This document shows, one piece after another, positions 8,350-16,447 of a stretch of DNA of 64,000 nucleotides. The DNA is from Pseudomonadota bacterium (lineage in GTDB: Bacteria; Pseudomonadota; Alphaproteobacteria; Rhizobiales; Rhizobiaceae): positions 1 to 64,000 of the forward strand of contig JAEXYH010000085.1 of assembly GCA_023451735.1 (NCBI GenBank), in the 5' to 3' direction. The notes under the pieces are model-generated. The model did no database searches. It saw nothing but the letters and a program-made list of their open reading frames with translations, and was not told where the DNA came from. Each line of letters opens with the position of its first letter. The stretch's first letter is position 1. The position numbers and the translations under genes were made by a program.

Positions 8350-9188
8350 GGTTGCGTTCGTTGCTTTTCGTGCCCGGAGACAGGCCCGAGCGGATGGAAA
8401 AGGCACTCGGGCTTGATGCCGATGCGTTGATCATCGACCTGGAGGATGCCGTTGCGTATGAGGCAAAACCGGCGGCAAGACAGATGACTGCGGCGTTCCT
8501 GCGCACGGCCAAGCGGAGGGCCATGCTCCTGATACGCGTCAATCCGCTCGACAGCGGGCTGATCGACGACGATCTGGCAGCGGTGTTCGATGCAAAACCC
8601 GATGCACTCGTCCTGCCCAAAGCGGAAGGAGCAGCAAGCGTCGAGGCGCTGGCGACCCGCGCCCCTGGCATTCCCATCCTGCCGATCGCCACGGAAACAC
8701 CCGCGGCAATCTTCGAACTTGGCAACTATCGCGCCGTCCAGCACCTAATTCTCGGCCTCACCTGGGGTGCGGAAGACCTGCCGGCCACCATCGGAGCCAT
8801 CAGTTCGCGTGAGGAAGACGGGCGTTACACGCCACCCTATGAGATGCTGCGCTCGCTGACCCTTTTCGGTGCGCATGCTGCCGGCGTGGAAGCGATCGAG
8901 ACGGTCTATCCCGCCTTTCGCGATCTGGACGGACTGGCGGCCTATGCCCGGCGCGCGAGGCGCGACGGCTTCACCGGCATGATGGCGATCCACCCGGCGC
9001 AGGTTTCCATCATCAACGAGGCCTTCACGCCAACGGCAGAAGAACTGGCGCAGGCACAGGCGATCATCGATACATTCGCCGCCAATCCCGGACAGGGAGC
9101 GCTTAGTTTCGGCGGACGCATGATCGACACACCACATCTAAAACAGGCAAGACGGCTGCTTGGACTTGCCGAAAAGCCATCGCCGTGA
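8346..9188 (+). CDS. CitE-family CoA-ester lyase (HpcH/HpaI aldolase fold)
   Basis: TIM-barrel lyase (280 aa) of the CitE/citramalyl-CoA/malyl-CoA group. Seen: LLFVPGDRPERMEKA at the N-terminus, DALIIDLEDAV, IRVNPLDS with the CoA-contacting Arg, the metal ligand Glu in IATETPAAI and Asp in WGAEDLPATIGA, and GMMAIHPAQVSIINEAFTP near the C-terminus. The length is that of stand-alone lyases, not the citrate lyase complex. The start is the ATG overlapping the MaoC stop. Following the carboxylase and a hydratase, the simplest role is cleavage of HMG-CoA into acetyl-CoA and acetoacetate, replacing the usual LiuE lyase. An alternative is citramalyl- or malyl-CoA cleavage. Confidence 0.87.
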   Translation: MRLRSLLFVPGDRPERMEKALGLDADALIIDLEDAVAYEAKPAARQMTAAFLRTAKRRAMLLIRVNPLDSGLIDDDLAAVFDAKPDALVLPKAEGAASVEALATRAPGIPILPIATETPAAIFELGNYRAVQHLILGLTWGAEDLPATIGAISSREEDGRYTPPYEMLRSLTLFGAHAAGVEAIETVYPAFRDLDGLAAYARRARRDGFTGMMAIHPAQVSIINEAFTPTAEELAQAQAIIDTFAANPGQGALSFGGRMIDTPHLKQARRLLGLAEKPSP

Positions 9189-9245
9189 TTCAACACGGCC
9201 ACGTTGCCGCGCTTGAGCGGTTGATCCATATGACTAGGTGAACCC

Positions 9246-10331
9246 ATGCTGGAATTTGAAATCGTCAAGAACGTCCACCCGATGGCCGAGGCTGATCGCG
9301 CTCTCGCCTTCCAGAACCTCGGCTTCGGCACCCTGTTCAGCGATCACATGGCGGTCATTCACTGGAGCGCCGACAAAGGTTGGCACTCGGCTGCCGTGAC
9401 CGCCCGTGCTCCATTTTCCCTCGATCCGGCCAGCAGTGTTCTTCACTACGCGCAGGAAATATTCGAGGGCATGAAGGCCTATCGGGCGGCTGATGGCAAG
9501 GTTGTGCTGTTCCGCCCGTCCGAGAACGCAAAGCGCTTCAACGCCTCGGCACGCCGGCTTGCCATGCCTGAACTACCTGAGGAGGATTTCCTTGCCGCCA
9601 TCGAAAAACTGGTGGCCGTGGACAGCCATTGGGTACCGCAAAGCGAGGGCGGAAGTCTGTACATTCGGCCCTTCATGTTCGCCAGCGAGCCGTTTCTCGG
9701 CGTCAGGCCATCGAAGGAATACATCTTCTGCGTCATCGCTTCGCCCGTCGGCCCTTATTTCAAGGGTGGCGCGAAACCGGTCAAGATCTGGGTCTCAGAA
9801 GATTACACCCGCGCCGCAGTCGGCGGCACGGGTGCAGTCAAATGCGGCGGCAATTACGCAGCAAGCCTGATTGCCCAGGCCGAGGCCGGCAAGCACGGCT
9901 GCGATCAGGTTCTGTTTCTTGATGCCGCCGAGCGCAAGTGGATTGAGGAACTCGGCGGCATGAACATCTTCTTCGTGCTTAACGACGGCTCGATGGTCAC
10001 GCCGCCGCTTGGAACAATCCTTCCCGGCATTACCCGCAACTCCATCCTGACGCTGGCGCGCGACAACAGCATCGGCGTGCAGGAACGCCCCTACGCGTTT
10101 GACGAGTTGCAGGCGGATCTCGCCTCCGGGCGTCTGGTCGAAGCCTTCGCCTGCGGCACGGCGGCGGTTGTTGCGAGCATCGGAGAACTGAAACACCGCG
10201 GTGGCTCGCTCATCATCGGCAACGGCGAGACGGGACCTGTAACCATCCTTTTGCGCGACAAGCTGGTCGGCATCCAGACGCAAGCGCTCGCCGACAATCA
10301 CCGTTGGCTTCATACGATACCGGTGAACTGA
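9246..10331 (+). CDS. ilvE: Branched-chain amino acid aminotransferase
   Basis: Fold-type IV PLP enzyme (361 aa) of the long BCAT II class, which interconverts Leu, Ile and Val with their 2-oxoacids. The PLP Schiff-base lysine is K199 in GAVKCGGNYAASL. Other class signatures are the EIFEGMKAYR segment, YIRPFMFASEPFLGV, and EELGGMNIFFV followed by the substrate-binding TPPLGTILPGITRNSIL. A 57-nt gap separates it from the lyase upstream, so it may share that transcript or have its own promoter. Next to bkd/liu genes it could supply the first step of catabolism, but BCATs are reversible and biosynthetic use is possible. It is followed by a terminator hairpin and a convergent gene. Confidence 0.92.
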   Translation: MLEFEIVKNVHPMAEADRALAFQNLGFGTLFSDHMAVIHWSADKGWHSAAVTARAPFSLDPASSVLHYAQEIFEGMKAYRAADGKVVLFRPSENAKRFNASARRLAMPELPEEDFLAAIEKLVAVDSHWVPQSEGGSLYIRPFMFASEPFLGVRPSKEYIFCVIASPVGPYFKGGAKPVKIWVSEDYTRAAVGGTGAVKCGGNYAASLIAQAEAGKHGCDQVLFLDAAERKWIEELGGMNIFFVLNDGSMVTPPLGTILPGITRNSILTLARDNSIGVQERPYAFDELQADLASGRLVEAFACGTAAVVASIGELKHRGGSLIIGNGETGPVTILLRDKLVGIQTQALADNHRWLHTIPVN

Positions 10332-10355
10332 GCTCGCAAGCTTCATTCAGATCTT

Positions 10356-10389
10356 GGTCCGCCCGTCATATCAACGAGACGGGCAGACC
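10356..10389. terminator. Bidirectional hairpin between convergent ilvE and tpiA
   Basis: A stem with outer arms GGTC/GACC and inner arms GCCCGTC/GACGGGC, with one internal mismatch and a 10-nt loop, sits between the two convergent stop codons. There is no long T-run on either side, so termination strength is uncertain. Confidence 0.6.
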
Positions 10390-10390
10390 T

Positions 10391-11143
10391 TCAATAGACA
10401 TCGCAGATGGCCAGAAAATCACTGGCCACTAGACTGGCGCCACCGACAAGCGCTCCGTTTACGTTTTCTACGCGCAGAATTTCGTCGGCATTCGATGGCT
10501 TGACCGAACCGCCATACAGGAGCCGCATGCGACCAACCTCGCTGTTGAAACACCGGTTAAGTTCCGAGCGGATAAAACCGTGTGCTTCTGCAATATCGGC
10601 GATAGAGGCCGTCCGACCAGTGCCGATCGCCCAGACCGGCTCATAGGCAATGATAGTGTTCTCTCCCGCCGCGCCATCCGGCAAGGAGCCTGCCAACTGG
10701 CCACGAAGAACGTCGAGCGTCCGTCCGCTCAATCTTTCCTCTTCCGTTTCGCCGATGCAGACGATGGCGATCAATCCGGCCTTGTGCGCGGCAACCGTCT
10801 TGGACCGGATCAGGACATCGTCTTCGCGATACCCCGTGCGTCGTTCCGAGTGGCCGACGATAACATGACTGCAGAGACTGTCGGCAATCATCGCGGCGGA
10901 AATATCGCCGGTGTAAGCGCCACCTTCCCGGTCATGACAATTCTGTGCGCCGATCCGCAACGGCGTGCCGGCGGTCATCGCAGCTGCAGAATGAAGCAGC
11001 GTGGCCGGTACGCAGATGACCGCATCGACCTTACCGTTGGTGAGCAATTTGCTGGCGGCCAACTCTTGTATCTGCACAAGATCATCGCGCAGGCCATTCA
11101 TTTTCCAATTCCCGGCGACAAGAGGCTTCAATACTGATCCCAT
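10391..11143 (-). CDS. tpiA: Triosephosphate isomerase
   Basis: TIM-barrel enzyme (250 aa) interconverting dihydroxyacetone phosphate and glyceraldehyde 3-phosphate. Catalytic residues are visible: Lys in AGNWKMNG, His in VIVGHSERR, Glu in AYEPVWAIGTGR, and the phosphate-binding loop LLYGGSVKPSN. It lies 186 nt downstream of rhaM on the same strand. The aldolase RhaD releases dihydroxyacetone phosphate, so a dedicated isomerase fits the end of the rhamnose operon. The genome probably has another, housekeeping tpiA; that is inference. Confidence 0.93.
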   Translation of the reverse strand: MGSVLKPLVAGNWKMNGLRDDLVQIQELAASKLLTNGKVDAVICVPATLLHSAAAMTAGTPLRIGAQNCHDREGGAYTGDISAAMIADSLCSHVIVGHSERRTGYREDDVLIRSKTVAAHKAGLIAIVCIGETEEERLSGRTLDVLRGQLAGSLPDGAAGENTIIAYEPVWAIGTGRTASIADIAEAHGFIRSELNRCFNSEVGRMRLLYGGSVKPSNADEILRVENVNGALVGGASLVASDFLAICDVY

Positions 11144-11329
11144 GACCTATCACTCCATTCGAGCCTTGGTTCTTCACCTGCCCGGATATCCTGTTTTTCG
11201 ATATGCGGTGAGGCGAAGTAGCTTCAATCTGCAGCCTTGGCATGCCGGGCTTCGCTCACTTCGTCCATTTCCGTCCGGCAGGATCATTCGCGTGTTGTGG
11301 GGACGCCCGCATCACCGTGTTTCGGCTAA

Positions 11330-11662
11330 TCAAGGCAGATAGAAAACCTCTTTCAATTTCTGAGAAACGGGGCTGTTATCGGGGTTGCTGTCCATGACAT
11401 CCGCCATGAAAGCCCACCATTCCTTGCAGATCTCCGTGTCCGCAACGGCCGCCCAGCGCTTTTCCGATTCGATCTCGACCGAGGCGAAGAGCAGGCTGCG
11501 CGCCTCGTCGAGATAGATGGCGTAAGAGGATGCGCCATGATCTTTCAGGGTCTCGGCCAGTTTCGGCCAGATCTCGTCATGACGACGCTTGTATTCCTCA
11601 TGCTTGTCCGGAAAGACCTGCATGACGAATGCCTTTCGGATCTTCGACACCTGCTCGACCAT
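11330..11662 (-). CDS. rhaM: L-rhamnose mutarotase
   Basis: Small dimeric mutarotase (110 aa) that converts alpha- to beta-L-rhamnose before isomerisation. The sequence follows the enteric RhaM closely: IRKAFVMQVFPDKHEEYKRRHDEIWP, the conserved ASSYAIYLDEARSLLFASVEIE, WWAFMADVMDSNPDNSPVS, and the terminal LKEVFYLP. It is 12 nt downstream of rhaD, in the same operon as rhaB and rhaA. Confidence 0.95.
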   Translation of the reverse strand: MVEQVSKIRKAFVMQVFPDKHEEYKRRHDEIWPKLAETLKDHGASSYAIYLDEARSLLFASVEIESEKRWAAVADTEICKEWWAFMADVMDSNPDNSPVSQKLKEVFYLP

Positions 11663-11674
11663 GGCTTTTCTCCC

Positions 11675-12529
11675 TTATTCGCCAGCCAGACGCCAGCGTT
11701 CGACTGCCATGGCTTCCGGCAACGGATCGACGCCAAAGCGGGCAGCGAGATCGATCAGGTTTTGGGTCGTCATCGTTTGGCGGGCACCACCCATGGACAA
11801 AACCTTGACCAGCACCTCGGATGCCTTTTCAGCCGTGTCAATCAGGCCAAAGGCTTCATCCAGCGTTTCGCCGCAACCGAAGATGCCGTGGAAGGGCCAC
11901 ATGACCAGCGTATGCTTACCCATTGCCTCGGCGGTCGCATCGCCAATCGTGTCCGTACCCGGGACCAGCCATCCCATTGTGCCTACACCCTTCGGAAAGA
12001 CGACGAGGCACTCGGTGCTGGATTCCCACAGCGCGCGGGTGACATTGGCCGGATCAAGATCCAGAACATAGGTCAGCGCCAGTAGATTGGTCGCATGGCA
12101 ATGCATGATGACGCGGTCGACGCCGTTGCTGGCCTTCTGACGGACACCGTGAGACTTCAGGTGCGAAGCAAGTTCGGAAGTCGGCGCGCCGCCATCTGCG
12201 TAACCCCAGAGTATCTTGACGGATGCCCCATCGGGCGCCACCTGGACGACGCCCAGGTTGGCGGCGGGATCAAGCTGGACGTTGCGGAAATATTTCCCGG
12301 TTCCCGTGACGATGTAATACTGGCCGGCCAGTTCCGGCACCGGGTCACTTATCGGCGCGGTGCGGTTTGCCGGCCACTGTGCCAAATAGGGCGCCACGTC
12401 TTCCGGCAGCAGGCGCAGACTGACATTGCCGCCATTGCGCTCGTCCCAACCTTTCAGCCACATGTCCGAGGTCGCCTTGACCATGGCGGTTACGAACCAG
12501 GAATTTGCAGTATGCAGTGTCATGATCAT
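11675..12529 (-). CDS. rhaD: Rhamnulose-1-phosphate aldolase
   Basis: Zinc-dependent class II aldolase (284 aa) splitting L-rhamnulose 1-phosphate into dihydroxyacetone phosphate and L-lactaldehyde. It resembles enteric RhaD throughout: WLKGWDERNGGNVSLRL, IVTGTGKYFRNVQLDPAANLG, the metal-binding histidines in RVIMHCHATNLLALTYVL, and WPFHGIFGCGETLDEAFGLIDTAEK with the third zinc His. It is the stand-alone enteric enzyme, not the bifunctional aldolase/lactaldehyde dehydrogenase often found in soil bacteria, which explains why a separate lactaldehyde reductase gene lies nearby. The start overlaps the rhaA stop; Met3 is an alternative start. Confidence 0.95.
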   Translation of the reverse strand: MIMTLHTANSWFVTAMVKATSDMWLKGWDERNGGNVSLRLLPEDVAPYLAQWPANRTAPISDPVPELAGQYYIVTGTGKYFRNVQLDPAANLGVVQVAPDGASVKILWGYADGGAPTSELASHLKSHGVRQKASNGVDRVIMHCHATNLLALTYVLDLDPANVTRALWESSTECLVVFPKGVGTMGWLVPGTDTIGDATAEAMGKHTLVMWPFHGIFGCGETLDEAFGLIDTAEKASEVLVKVLSMGGARQTMTTQNLIDLAARFGVDPLPEAMAVERWRLAGE

Positions 12530-13800
12530 GCGGCCTTTCGTTTGCTCAGCACGTTGCGTTCATAATTTTTGACCTCGTCCAGCCAGGCGATGCCAACCGG
12601 CACGTTTCTGCTGAGGCAATAGAAATCCCAAACCGCGGCCCACGGCATTGATTTAGCTTCCTCCATCATCGCCAGCCGCGTCGTGAAATCCCGCTCGCTT
12701 TCAACCTGTTTCAGCTTGGCAGCCGGCTCGAGCAGGGCACGCAACAGTGCCTTGCGCATGTTGCGGGTGCCAATCACCCAGGCTGCGACGCGGTTGATGC
12801 TTGCATCGAAGAAATCGAGACCGATATTGACCTTGCCGAGGACGTCGCCACGGATCAGCTCGTTGGCGATTGCCTGAAGTTCGTCGTCGAACAGCACGAC
12901 ATGGTCGCTGTCCCAGCGAACCGGGCGTGAGACATGCAGCAGAACCTCATCGACGAACTGCAGCACGGAAGACAGCTTGTCGGAAACGACTTCGGTCGGA
13001 TGGAAGTGACCGGCATCGAGGCAAAGCAGCGTGTTGCGGCTGGTGGCATAGCCCATGCAGAACTCGCTGGAGCCGACCGTATAGCTTTCGGCGCCGATAC
13101 CGAAAAGCTTGCTTTCGACCGCATCCTTGTGGAAATCGCGCGAGATCTTTTCGGCAATGATTGCATCCAAAGACTGAGCAAGGCGCTGACGCGGCGCAAA
13201 ACGGTCGGCGGGAAGATCCTTCATGCCATCAGGCATCCAGATATTCATCACGGATGGCGTGCCAAGTTCCTTGCCGAAATATTCGCTGACCTTGCGGCTT
13301 GCCTTGCAATGAGCGATCCAGAAATCGCGCACCGCTTTGTCGGGATGGCTGAGCGTCAGTCCGTCTTGGCTCAGGGGATGCGAAAAGCAGGTCGGATTGA
13401 AGTCCAGGCCAATTTTGGATTTCCTTGCCCAGTCGACCCAGTTCTGGAAATGACGCGGTTCGATAGCATCACGCGAGACCAGCGTATCGCTTTCAAGATA
13501 GATGGCATGCAGGTTGAGCCGCTTCCTGCCCGGAATCTGGGCCATGGCGAAATCGAGATCGGTACGCAGCTCAGCCGGAGTGCTTGCGCGGCCCGGATAG
13601 TTTCCGCTGACCTGGATACCACCGGTCAGTTCTCCCGTTGGATTTTCGAAGCCGCGAACATCATCGCCCTGCCAGCAATGCATTGAAATTGGGATAGCGT
13701 CGAGGCGGTTCAACGCAGCCTCGGTTTCGATACCGGCGGCGGCGAAGACGTCGCGCGCTATTGCATAGGCGGCTTCGACTTGTCGTGATTGGCTCATCAA
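12526..13800 (-). CDS. rhaA: L-rhamnose isomerase
   Basis: Metal-dependent isomerase (424 aa) converting L-rhamnose to L-rhamnulose. It is of the enteric RhaA type: PISMHCWQGDDVRGFENP, LNLHAIYLESD, LDFNPTCFSHPLSQDGLTLSHPD, and the metal-binding stretch LCLDAGHFHPTEVVSDKLSS. The usual length is about 419 aa, so it is complete. Many alpha-proteobacteria use the unrelated RhaI isomerase of the xylose-isomerase fold instead. This gene and its neighbours therefore look like the enteric version of the pathway in an alpha-proteobacterium. The ATG overlaps the rhaB stop. Confidence 0.95.
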   Translation of the reverse strand: MMSQSRQVEAAYAIARDVFAAAGIETEAALNRLDAIPISMHCWQGDDVRGFENPTGELTGGIQVSGNYPGRASTPAELRTDLDFAMAQIPGRKRLNLHAIYLESDTLVSRDAIEPRHFQNWVDWARKSKIGLDFNPTCFSHPLSQDGLTLSHPDKAVRDFWIAHCKASRKVSEYFGKELGTPSVMNIWMPDGMKDLPADRFAPRQRLAQSLDAIIAEKISRDFHKDAVESKLFGIGAESYTVGSSEFCMGYATSRNTLLCLDAGHFHPTEVVSDKLSSVLQFVDEVLLHVSRPVRWDSDHVVLFDDELQAIANELIRGDVLGKVNIGLDFFDASINRVAAWVIGTRNMRKALLRALLEPAAKLKQVESERDFTTRLAMMEEAKSMPWAAVWDFYCLSRNVPVGIAWLDEVKNYERNVLSKRKAA

Positions 13801-15272
13801 GCTTGTCCTTCTTGAGCAGTCCGCGTGCTGAACGACTGGAAGCGGTTCCAGGCGGTTTCAGGTACGCGCTGACGCGGAACATATTCGGTTAGAGGGAATG
13901 AACGCCGCACGAGGGCGCGCGCTTCGTCGAGGCCAGAGAGTTGCCCCAAGGCGATCATTTGTACGCAGACATTTCCAAGCGCAGTGGTCTCGACCGGACC
14001 GGCCGTGACCGGAACACCGCAGGCATCAGCGCAGAGCTGATTGACGAGTTCGTTCTGGCTGCCGCCGCCGACAATCCGGATGCGGTTGACAGGACGGCCA
14101 CGAAGCGTTTCCAGCTCCTCCTTCACGCGACGATAAGACAGGGCCAGACTGTCAAAAATGCAGCGTGACAGGGCGCCTACACTTTCCGGTACGGGCTGTC
14201 CCGTCTCCTGACAGAATGCCTGAATTTCAGCCGTCATATCAGCCGGGTTGAGGAAACGCGCATCCTGGGGGTCGATCAGGCTATGCCAAGGCGCGCCGCC
14301 GCCCGCAGCCGTCACGAGCCTGGCATGATCCGGCGACCCCAACTCCTTTCGGACCCGCTGGATCAGCCAGAAACCCATTATGTTCTTTAGAATGCGATAG
14401 CGACGCTCGACACCGCCCTCGTTCGACACATTCGCGGCCAGTGCCTGCACATCGGCAAACGCGGTTTTGCTTTCAATGCCCATCAGCGACCATGTTCCCG
14501 AGCTGATGAAGGCTTCGTCCTCGCTTTCGAGCGGAGTAGCCGCTACGGCAGAGCCGGTATCGTGGGTTGCCGGGGCAATCACCTTGATGGCATCACCATT
14601 CTGCGAACATGGCATTTCACCGAGGATCGTCCCAGCCTCGACCGGCCGCATCATGATCGCTTTGGGCAGGCCCGCCACCTCAAGCAGATCCGTATCCCAA
14701 TCGTTCTGAAGCAGACTGAAGAGCTGCGTCGTCGTCGCGTTGGTGTATTCGTTGGAAAGCACCCCGCTGAGGCGAAAATGCAGATAGTCCGGGATCATCA
14801 GGAAATGTCGCGCGCGTGTCAGCCAATCAGGGTGCTGGCGGACCGTCGCGGCCAACTGGTAAAGCGTATTGAATTGCAGGAACTGGATGCCGGTTCGGCG
14901 GTAGATTTCCGAACGACGGGTCTGCGCGAAAACCGCGTCCATCATCTCGTCGGTTCGGTGATCGCGATAGGATACGGCCGGACCAATCCGCGCCAGGTTT
15001 TCGTCCAGCAGGACATAATCCACGCCCCAGGTATCGACGCCAACGCTTGCCAGAGGCCCCTGCTCCCGAGCAACGGCAAGCCCCTTGCGCATTTCTGCTT
15101 CAAGAAAGTCGAGATCCCAGCATTGATGTCCGAAAACATCGTCGCTTCGCAGAGTGTTTTCGAAACGATGCGCCTCCGTCAGCGACAAAATGCCATCCCT
15201 CAGTTCACTCAGGATGACCCGGCCACTGCTGGCGCCAATATCGACGGCGGCGATTTTCTTCGGCATCTTCAT
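13797..15272 (-). CDS. rhaB: Rhamnulokinase
   Basis: FGGY-family sugar kinase (491 aa) phosphorylating L-rhamnulose at O1 with ATP. N-terminal half: AAVDIGASSGRVILSEL (phosphate loop) and VGVDTWGVDYVLLDE. Middle: FLMIPDYLHFRLSGVLSNEYTNATT, APATHDTGSAVAATP and FISSGTWSLMG. C-terminal ATPase part: RIRIVGGGSQNELVNQLCADACGVPV and GNVCVQMIALG. It is the first gene of the - strand rhaB-A-D-M operon. The 235-nt gap to the divergent AraC-type gene is the probable promoter/operator region. Confidence 0.95.
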   Translation of the reverse strand: MKMPKKIAAVDIGASSGRVILSELRDGILSLTEAHRFENTLRSDDVFGHQCWDLDFLEAEMRKGLAVAREQGPLASVGVDTWGVDYVLLDENLARIGPAVSYRDHRTDEMMDAVFAQTRRSEIYRRTGIQFLQFNTLYQLAATVRQHPDWLTRARHFLMIPDYLHFRLSGVLSNEYTNATTTQLFSLLQNDWDTDLLEVAGLPKAIMMRPVEAGTILGEMPCSQNGDAIKVIAPATHDTGSAVAATPLESEDEAFISSGTWSLMGIESKTAFADVQALAANVSNEGGVERRYRILKNIMGFWLIQRVRKELGSPDHARLVTAAGGGAPWHSLIDPQDARFLNPADMTAEIQAFCQETGQPVPESVGALSRCIFDSLALSYRRVKEELETLRGRPVNRIRIVGGGSQNELVNQLCADACGVPVTAGPVETTALGNVCVQMIALGQLSGLDEARALVRRSFPLTEYVPRQRVPETAWNRFQSFSTRTAQEGQA

Positions 15273-15507
15273 GCAAGTTCTCTTCTTCGTTTCAGCACCT
15301 TAGCCGCAATCGCGGGCGCGACGCCTTGAAGAAGCAGACATGAGATTTGCCGATACGTGTCATTATTCGAAGATGAGGCTAGGGCTTATGCAGCGCTGCG
15401 TGCGGCTGTATTGATAGAGGTCGGAACGCCGCATTGATGCAGATCGGGATCGGCACCGTCGAATGCGGTACCTGAAGGCTTATGCGTGACTATGAAGTGT
15501 TGATTCG
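15273..15507. promoter_or_regulatory. Divergent rhaB / rhaS-like control region
   Basis: This 235-nt gap separates the rhaBADM operon from the AraC-family activator and should hold both promoters. A perfect 10-bp palindrome GCAGCGCTGC lies at 15390-15399, and a loose CGCATTG...CGAATGCGG dyad lies at about 15430-15465. Neither is a known RhaS half-site, so the exact operator is not assigned. Confidence 0.45.
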
Positions 15508-16350
15508 ATGAAGCTCTTGGCCAAGGAATTCTTCCGTTCGGACGCCCAAACGGTCATCGTGGAACAACGGTCTCCGCAGCCACCGTTTCCTCTTCATGAT
15601 CACGATTTTTACGAGGTGATGATCGTCCTTTCCGGCAATGGCTGGCATCTGTTGAACGACGAACCGCACTTCATCACCTGTGGCGAGCTTTTCTATATCA
15701 AGGCAGACGATCACCACGCCTATCAACAGGTGGACGACCTTTACCTGACCAACATCCTCTTTCGGCCTGACAAGGCCTCGGGTTGTTATGATTTCCTCGA
15801 TATCATGCGTCAGTCGACAGACAGCGAGCAGGGGCAAAGGCGCCACTGGCAGGTCACGGAAGATGTGCTTGCACGGGTCAAACCTCTCGTAGAAGCACTG
15901 GAAAACGAAGCCCGTCGCTCCGATCCTCTTTCGCACGCAATGTCAGAGGCATTATTCAATCAGTTGGCTATCACCCTGTCCCGCTCGCAATTCGCCACCG
16001 ATGCGAGAGGCCTGCCGAACGCGGCGCGACTGCGGCATGTGCTGAATTATCTCAGGCACAACTGTACTGAGGAGCTCGACCTCGAAGATGTCGCGCAGCG
16101 GTTCGGATATTCCTCGCGCAGCTTCAGCCGGCTGTTTCGCGAGGCAACGGCGACGACGCCGCATAACTACCTTGTCAAGCTACGGCTGAGCAAGGCGATG
16201 CGTGCACTGCGCGCAACGAATGACAGTGTCACCGATATTGCTTTCGCCTGCGGCTTCAACGACAGCAACTACTTTTCCTACAGTTTCAGCAAGATGACCG
16301 GGATGGCGCCGAGCGAATATCGGCGGATGTCGCGCCGGAATTACGCCTGA
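15508..16350 (+). CDS. AraC-family activator, RhaS/RhaR-like
   Basis: Transcription factor (280 aa) with an N-terminal cupin sugar-binding domain (FPLHDHDFYEVMIVLSGNGWH, GELFYIKADDHHAY) and a C-terminal pair of AraC helix-turn-helices: LDLEDVAQRFGYSSRSFSRLF and NDSVTDIAFACGFNDSNYFSYSFSKMTGMAPSEYR. The N-terminus follows the enteric RhaS/RhaR pattern (HDHDFYEVMIV, LTNILFRPDK). It is divergent from rhaB, so it most likely activates the rha operon when L-rhamnose is bound. Only one such gene is seen; enteric bacteria have two (rhaS and rhaR). Confidence 0.87.
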   Translation: MKLLAKEFFRSDAQTVIVEQRSPQPPFPLHDHDFYEVMIVLSGNGWHLLNDEPHFITCGELFYIKADDHHAYQQVDDLYLTNILFRPDKASGCYDFLDIMRQSTDSEQGQRRHWQVTEDVLARVKPLVEALENEARRSDPLSHAMSEALFNQLAITLSRSQFATDARGLPNAARLRHVLNYLRHNCTEELDLEDVAQRFGYSSRSFSRLFREATATTPHNYLVKLRLSKAMRALRATNDSVTDIAFACGFNDSNYFSYSFSKMTGMAPSEYRRMSRRNYA

Positions 16351-16390
16351 CCCGTGCCGGTTCAGTCAGGGTGAACTTTCAGAAAATCGA

Positions 16391-16414
16391 AAGGCCCGCC
16401 GCAAGGCAGGCCTT
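16391..16414. terminator. Hairpin between convergent rhaS-like and fucO genes
   Basis: AAGGCC-C-GCC, a GCAA tetraloop, then GGC-A-GGCCTT form a compact stem between two converging genes. It may stop transcription from both sides. Only weak A/T tracts flank it. Confidence 0.6.
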
Positions 16415-16447
16415 CCATAGTTGGGAGTACATCGAGCTCCCGCGTAA

